Positions 59,483 to 64,000 of a DNA stretch of 64,000 nt are shown here, in pieces. Position 1 is the stretch's first letter; each line of letters opens with the position of its first letter. Location of the stretch: the NCBI RefSeq assembly GCF_026339735.1, contig NZ_JAPEQG010000001.1, positions 6,780,501 to 6,844,500 of the forward strand. Direction: 5' to 3'. A program made the translations under genes and the position numbers. Under the pieces are notes generated by a model that did no database searches, was not told the origin of the DNA, and worked only from the letters and a program-made list of their open reading frames with translations. The DNA comes from Streptomyces sp. NBC_01669. GTDB taxonomy: Bacteria > Actinomycetota > Actinomycetes > Streptomycetales > Streptomycetaceae.

Positions 59483-60211
59483 TCAGGTGAACGCTACGGT
59501 GCCGGCCGGTGAGGGTGAGGTCCGCGCGGTCACGGCGCGGCGCCCCGCCGACACCTGGGTGAAGCGGACCTGCAGCCGGGTGTCGAAGAGCAGCTCGGTG
59601 ACGAGCACCCCCGTCTCCTGGTCCCGGCGGATCCGGCCCGCCCGGCAGTTCTCCCGGGCCGCCACCGCCACCCGCGCAGGATCGCGGCCCGGATCGCCGC
59701 GGTACACGGCGAGGTAGCGGTCGATCCCGTTGTGGTGGGTCCGTACGACATGCTGCGAGTCCCGGCACTGCATCTCCCGGCCGGCCCCGATCCGTACCCG
59801 CTCCTGGTGCCCCACCGTGTGCAGTCCGCCGTCGGCAGGCGACCCCAGCGCGTCGAGCAGCCGCTCCACCGCCCCGGCCGCCTTCATCAGCGAGCGATAC
59901 GATCGCGCCGCCGGGCGCTCGGCGTCCGCGCGGGCGTCCCCGGCCCGCAGGAGCCGCAGCAGTGAGTCGCCCGGCAGCCGCAGCACCTCCTCCAGTGCTT
60001 CCACCGCCCGCAGGGACTCGGCGCGCTGCGGGCGCCGGGCGCCCTGCTTCCAGTAACTGAGGCTGGTCACACCGACCTTCACCCCGCGGTGTGCGAGATG
60101 GTGCTGCACCCGCTGGAGGGGGAGTCCGCGGACCGACAGAGCGGTGCGCAGCGCCAGATGGAACGGGCCGGTGTGCAGCACCCGCGCCAGTTCGGCCTCG
60201 ATGTGCTGCAT
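59483..60211 (-). CDS. Helix-turn-helix regulator-like protein
   Basis: A 242-aa protein. The N-terminal 75 residues form an XRE-like HTH (FHLALRTALSVRGLPLQRVQHHLAHRGVKVGVTSLSYWKQGARRPQRAES), followed by an unrecognised C-terminal domain with conserved Cys/Arg stretches (GREMQCRDSQHVVRTHHNGIDRYLAVYRGDP). ATG 60211 has GGAGG 7 nt upstream. A perfect 12-bp palindrome sits just upstream of that site, suggesting autoregulation. It is convergent with the Rieske gene (21 bp between stops). Confidence 0.8.
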   Translation of the reverse strand: MQHIEAELARVLHTGPFHLALRTALSVRGLPLQRVQHHLAHRGVKVGVTSLSYWKQGARRPQRAESLRAVEALEEVLRLPGDSLLRLLRAGDARADAERPAARSYRSLMKAAGAVERLLDALGSPADGGLHTVGHQERVRIGAGREMQCRDSQHVVRTHHNGIDRYLAVYRGDPGRDPARVAVAARENCRAGRIRRDQETGVLVTELLFDTRLQVRFTQVSAGRRAVTARTSPSPAGTVAFT

Positions 60212-60223
60212 GACGTGCCTCCG

Positions 60224-60235
60224 GTGAACGTTCAC
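60224..60235. promoter_or_regulatory. Perfect palindrome at the HTH gene start
   Basis: GTGAACGTTCAC is perfectly symmetric and lies 13 bp before the ATG, next to the Shine-Dalgarno sequence. A related half-site CCGTTCACG occurs at 60292-60300. It is a candidate operator for the HTH protein itself. Confidence 0.5.
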
Positions 60236-60819
60236 GACACGGGCGGCGGGACCGCGCCGGGGGGAGTGGGGCGGCAGTTCGCCGGGGGCGGACCGTTCAC
60301 GCATCCGCCTCACCGCTCACACCGCGATGTTCCCCCGCATTGAAGCGTGTTGATCCGTCCCCGACAACGGTTGATGCTCCCTCAGCAGCGTCCGGACGCG
60401 CTCCTCCGATTACCCCACCCCCCCCACCCTGTTCACCGTCGTCGCCCCGCCCTGGCGGCCGCCCACGACGCCGCCACCGACCCTGGACACCTGTCCGGAT
60501 TCCTGGCCCGGGAGGGCGCGGCCACCAGGCGGCCGCACCACGCGTCAAGGGCGGCGCCGTCCCCGTGCGCACCCCGGCGAGCCGGGGATGGACGCCCGGT
60601 ATGTCCGGAAAGGCGGCCGTGTGCTTCCGCTGGGCCAGGACGCGGCCCGGGCGGTCGGCGCCCGTGGCCCGACATCGGACGCCCACCGCCCCGGGTGCAG
60701 GAGGATGACCGGAACAAGCTCCTCGGCTCCGGCTGTGCCCGCTCCGGCAGGGCGGGCGGCTGTGCGGCGGACGGCATCACCCCGGACGTCACCGCACTGT
60801 CACTGCCCGCAAGTAGGGT
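60236..60819. other. Noncoding interval upstream of uvrC
   Basis: No gene is supported. It contains the HTH gene promoter, a pure C-rich tract near 60413-60428 and, at its right end, TAGGGT (60814-60819) exactly 7 nt before the uvrC ATG, a candidate -10. No clear -35 was found. Confidence 0.5.
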
Positions 60820-60826
60820 GGGAGAC

Positions 60827-62850
60827 ATGGCAGACCCCTCCAGCTACCGCCCCAAGCCGGGACAGATCCCCGACTCCCCGGGGGTCTACAGATTCCGTGA
60901 CGAGCACCGCCGGGTGATCTACGTCGGGAAGGCGAAGAGCCTGCGCCAGCGCCTGGCCAACTACTTCCAGGACCTGGCCAATCTCCACCCCCGTACGCGC
61001 ACGATGGTCACCACGGCCGCCTCCGTCGAGTGGACCGTCGTCGCCACCGAGGTCGAGGCGCTCCAGCTGGAGTACTCCTGGATCAAGGAGTACGACCCCC
61101 GGTTCAACGTCAAGTACCGGGACGACAAGAGCTATCCGTACCTCGCGGTCACGCTCAACGAGGAGTTCCCGCGCGTGCAGGTCATGCGCGGTGCCAAGAA
61201 GAAGGGCGTGCGCTACTTCGGTCCGTACGGGCACGCCTGGGCGATCCGCGAGACCGTCGACCTGATGCTCCGGGTCTTTCCCGTACGCACGTGCTCCGCC
61301 GGTGTCTTCAAGAACGCCACGCGGACCGGCCGCCCCTGCCTCCTCGGCTACATCGGCAAGTGCTCGGCGCCCTGCGTCGGCCGGGTCACCCCCGAGGAAC
61401 ACCGCGAACTGGCGGACGATTTCTGCGACTTCATGGCCGGCCGCACGGGCACGTACATCCGCCGCCTGGAGAAGGACATGATGGCGGCGGCCGAGGAGAT
61501 GGAGTACGAGCGGGCCGCCCGGCTCCGCGACGACGTGGAGGCCCTCAAGCGGGCCATGGAGAAGAGCGCCGTCGTCCTCGCCGACGCCACCGACGCCGAC
61601 CTGATCGCGCTCGCCGAGGACGAGCTCGAGGCCGCTGTGCAGATCTTCCACGTCCGCGGCGGCCGGGTGCGCGGCCAGCGCGGCTGGGTCACCGACAAGG
61701 TCGAGGCGGTCGACACCTCGGACCTCGTCGAGCACGCCCTGCAGCAGCTGTACGGGGAGGAGACGGGCGACTCCGTCCCCAAGGAGGTCCTCGTCCCGGC
61801 CCTTCCGGAGGACCCGGAAGCGGTCTCCCAGTGGCTCGCCGACCGCCGGGGCTCCCAGGTCAGCCTGCGCATCCCGCAGCGCGGTGACAAGAAGGACCTG
61901 ATGGTGACGGTCCAGCGCAACGCCCAGCAGGCCCTGGGGCTGCACAAGACCAAGCGCGCCTCCGATCTGACGACCCGCTCCCGCGCCCTGGAGGAGATCG
62001 CCGAGGCGCTCGGCCTCGATTCGGCTCCGCTGCGCATCGAATGCTTCGACATCTCCCATCTCCAGGGCGACGACGTGGTCGCCTCCATGGTCGTCTTCGA
62101 GGACGGTCTGGCCCGCAAGAGCGAGTACCGCCGCTTCCAGATCAAGGGCTTCGAGGGCCAGGACGATGTCCGCTCGATGCACGAGGTGATCGGCCGCCGC
62201 TTCAAGCGGTACCTGCAGGAGAAGGAACGGACGGGGGAGTGGGAGACCCCTGCCCCCACCGGAGCCGTCCCGGCCCCGGAAGCCTCCGATGCCGACCCCT
62301 TCGAGGTCGGGTCCCGCGAGGACGACGGCCGCCCCAAGCGGTTCGCCTACCCGCCGCAGCTCGTGGTGGTCGACGGCGGCCAGCCGCAGGTCGCCGCGGC
62401 CATGCGGGCCCTCGACGAGCTGGGGATCGACGACGTCGCCGTCTGCGGCCTCGCCAAGCGTCTCGAAGAGGTCTGGCTGCCCGAAGACGACGACCCCGTG
62501 GTCCTTCCCCGCTCCAGTGAGGGCCTCTACCTCCTGCAACGCGTCCGCGACGAGGCGCACCGCTTCGCCATCACCTATCAGCGCGCCAAGCGGGCCAAGC
62601 GCATCCGCTCCAGCCCTCTCGATGCGGTCGCCGGACTCGGCGAGACCAGGAAGCAGGCGTTGATCAAGCATTTCGGCTCCGTGAAGAAGCTGAAGCAGGC
62701 GACAATCGACGAGATCTGCGAGGTTCCGGGAATAGGCCGCAGGACGGCGGAATCAGTGGCTGTCGCCCTCGCCTCGACCGCCCCGGCCGCGCCCGCCGTG
62801 AACACGGCGACAGGAGAGATCATTGAAGAGGACGACGGGGGCAGCGCAAC

Positions 62851-62854
<4 letters not shown>
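60827..62854 (+). CDS. uvrC: Excinuclease ABC subunit C
   Basis: The dual-incision nuclease of excision repair, 675 aa. The GIY-YIG domain (DSPGVYRFRDEHRRVIYVGKAKSLRQRL) makes the 3' cut. The Cys motif CLLGYIGKCSAPCVG follows, then the UVR domain (EYERAARLRDDVEALKRAME) that binds UvrB. The RNase H-like nuclease (RIECFDISHLQGDDVVASMVVFEDG, LVVVDGGQPQ) makes the 5' cut. Two helix-hairpin-helix motifs (GLGETRKQALIKHFGS, VPGIGRRTAESVA) end the protein. An insert near 470-495 is Pro/Ala-rich. ATG 60827 is 7 nt after TAGGGT; GGGAG also lies close. Confidence 0.97.
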
Positions 62855-63872
<1,018 letters not shown>

Positions 63873-63876
<4 letters not shown>

Positions 63877-64000
63877 CCAGCCGTAATCTGCGCCTGCGGC
63901 GGCTGCGCAGAGCCACTTCTGCGCTCTCCGCCCGCAAGCGCGGCGCCCCGCATCCCAAGGTCGTCGCCCTCGGCGGCGGCATGGGCCTGTCCGCGTCGCT
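63873..64000 (+). CDS. yvcK: YvcK/CofD-family protein (partial, 5' end only)
   Basis: The GTG at 63873 overlaps the rapZ stop (GTGA). The 42 visible residues run through a basic N-terminus to KVVALGGGMGLSASL, the family's nucleotide-binding glycine motif (usually GGGTGLS). YvcK proteins affect cell-wall and central carbon metabolism. The uvrC-rapZ-yvcK order, normally followed by whiA, is conserved in actinobacteria, which supports the call despite truncation. Confidence 0.88.

Overview
The window is a high-GC actinobacterial chromosome segment, almost certainly Streptomyces. It shows very strong third-position G/C, many GTG starts, GTGA/ATGA gene overlaps, Tat-type and lipobox export signals, a single visible TTA (bldA-type) codon, and a housekeeping order (liv operon, polA, rpsA, coaE, uvrB, uvrA, uvrC, rapZ, yvcK) that I recognise as conserved core synteny of that genus. 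No transposase, integrase, prophage, CRISPR array, rRNA or ordinary linear tRNA was seen.

Layout. 1-5460 (minus): branched-chain amino acid ABC importer livJ-livH-livM-livG-livF, with livF running off the left edge. 5461-9143: a noncoding gap, a PaaI-type thioesterase with an upstream palindrome, and a YdeP-type molybdopterin oxidoreductase. 9144-21451: polA, a DUF4184 membrane protein, a secreted lytic transglycosylase, a two-gene membrane unit, hrpB, a methyltransferase, and rpsA with a clear promoter and UUCG-loop terminator. 21467-23640: a decayed beta-helix gene next to a Tat-exported flavin amine oxidase, looking like an accessory insertion. 23684-35551: PAC2 protein, coaE, TPR protein, small membrane proteins, ADP-ribosylglycohydrolase, a slipin and a SNF2/SWIM pair.

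35767-36913 is the most unusual stretch. An apparently leaderless gene for a conserved actinobacterial protein is followed by about 330 bp containing two tRNA-like units whose halves are in reversed order: T-arm plus 3' acceptor strand first, then 5' acceptor strand plus D-arm. In both units the acceptor and anticodon stems pair only in this circularly permuted reading.

36898-46634: C39-like peptidase and alaA (minus), an HxlR regulator with twin operators, a bldA-type cupin, a kinase-like protein without a P-loop, the pseudouridine catabolic pair psuG-psuK, a methyltransferase remnant, another cupin, an MFS exporter, an O6-alkylguanine repair protein and a glycerophosphodiesterase. 46849-64000: MHYT sensor, uvrB, two TerD proteins (one fused to an FtsK-like C-terminus), a terC gene under a manganese-type riboswitch, an MBL/DinB pair, uvrA, a Rieske lipoprotein, an HTH regulator, uvrC, rapZ with a His-Glu repeat, and the start of yvcK.

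How it works together: the right third brings the three UvrABC excision-repair subunits and an alkylation-repair protein within about 18 kb, mixed with TerD/TerC stress and metal functions. Several genes share one start architecture, a -10 hexamer exactly 7 nt before the start codon, which implies leaderless mRNAs.
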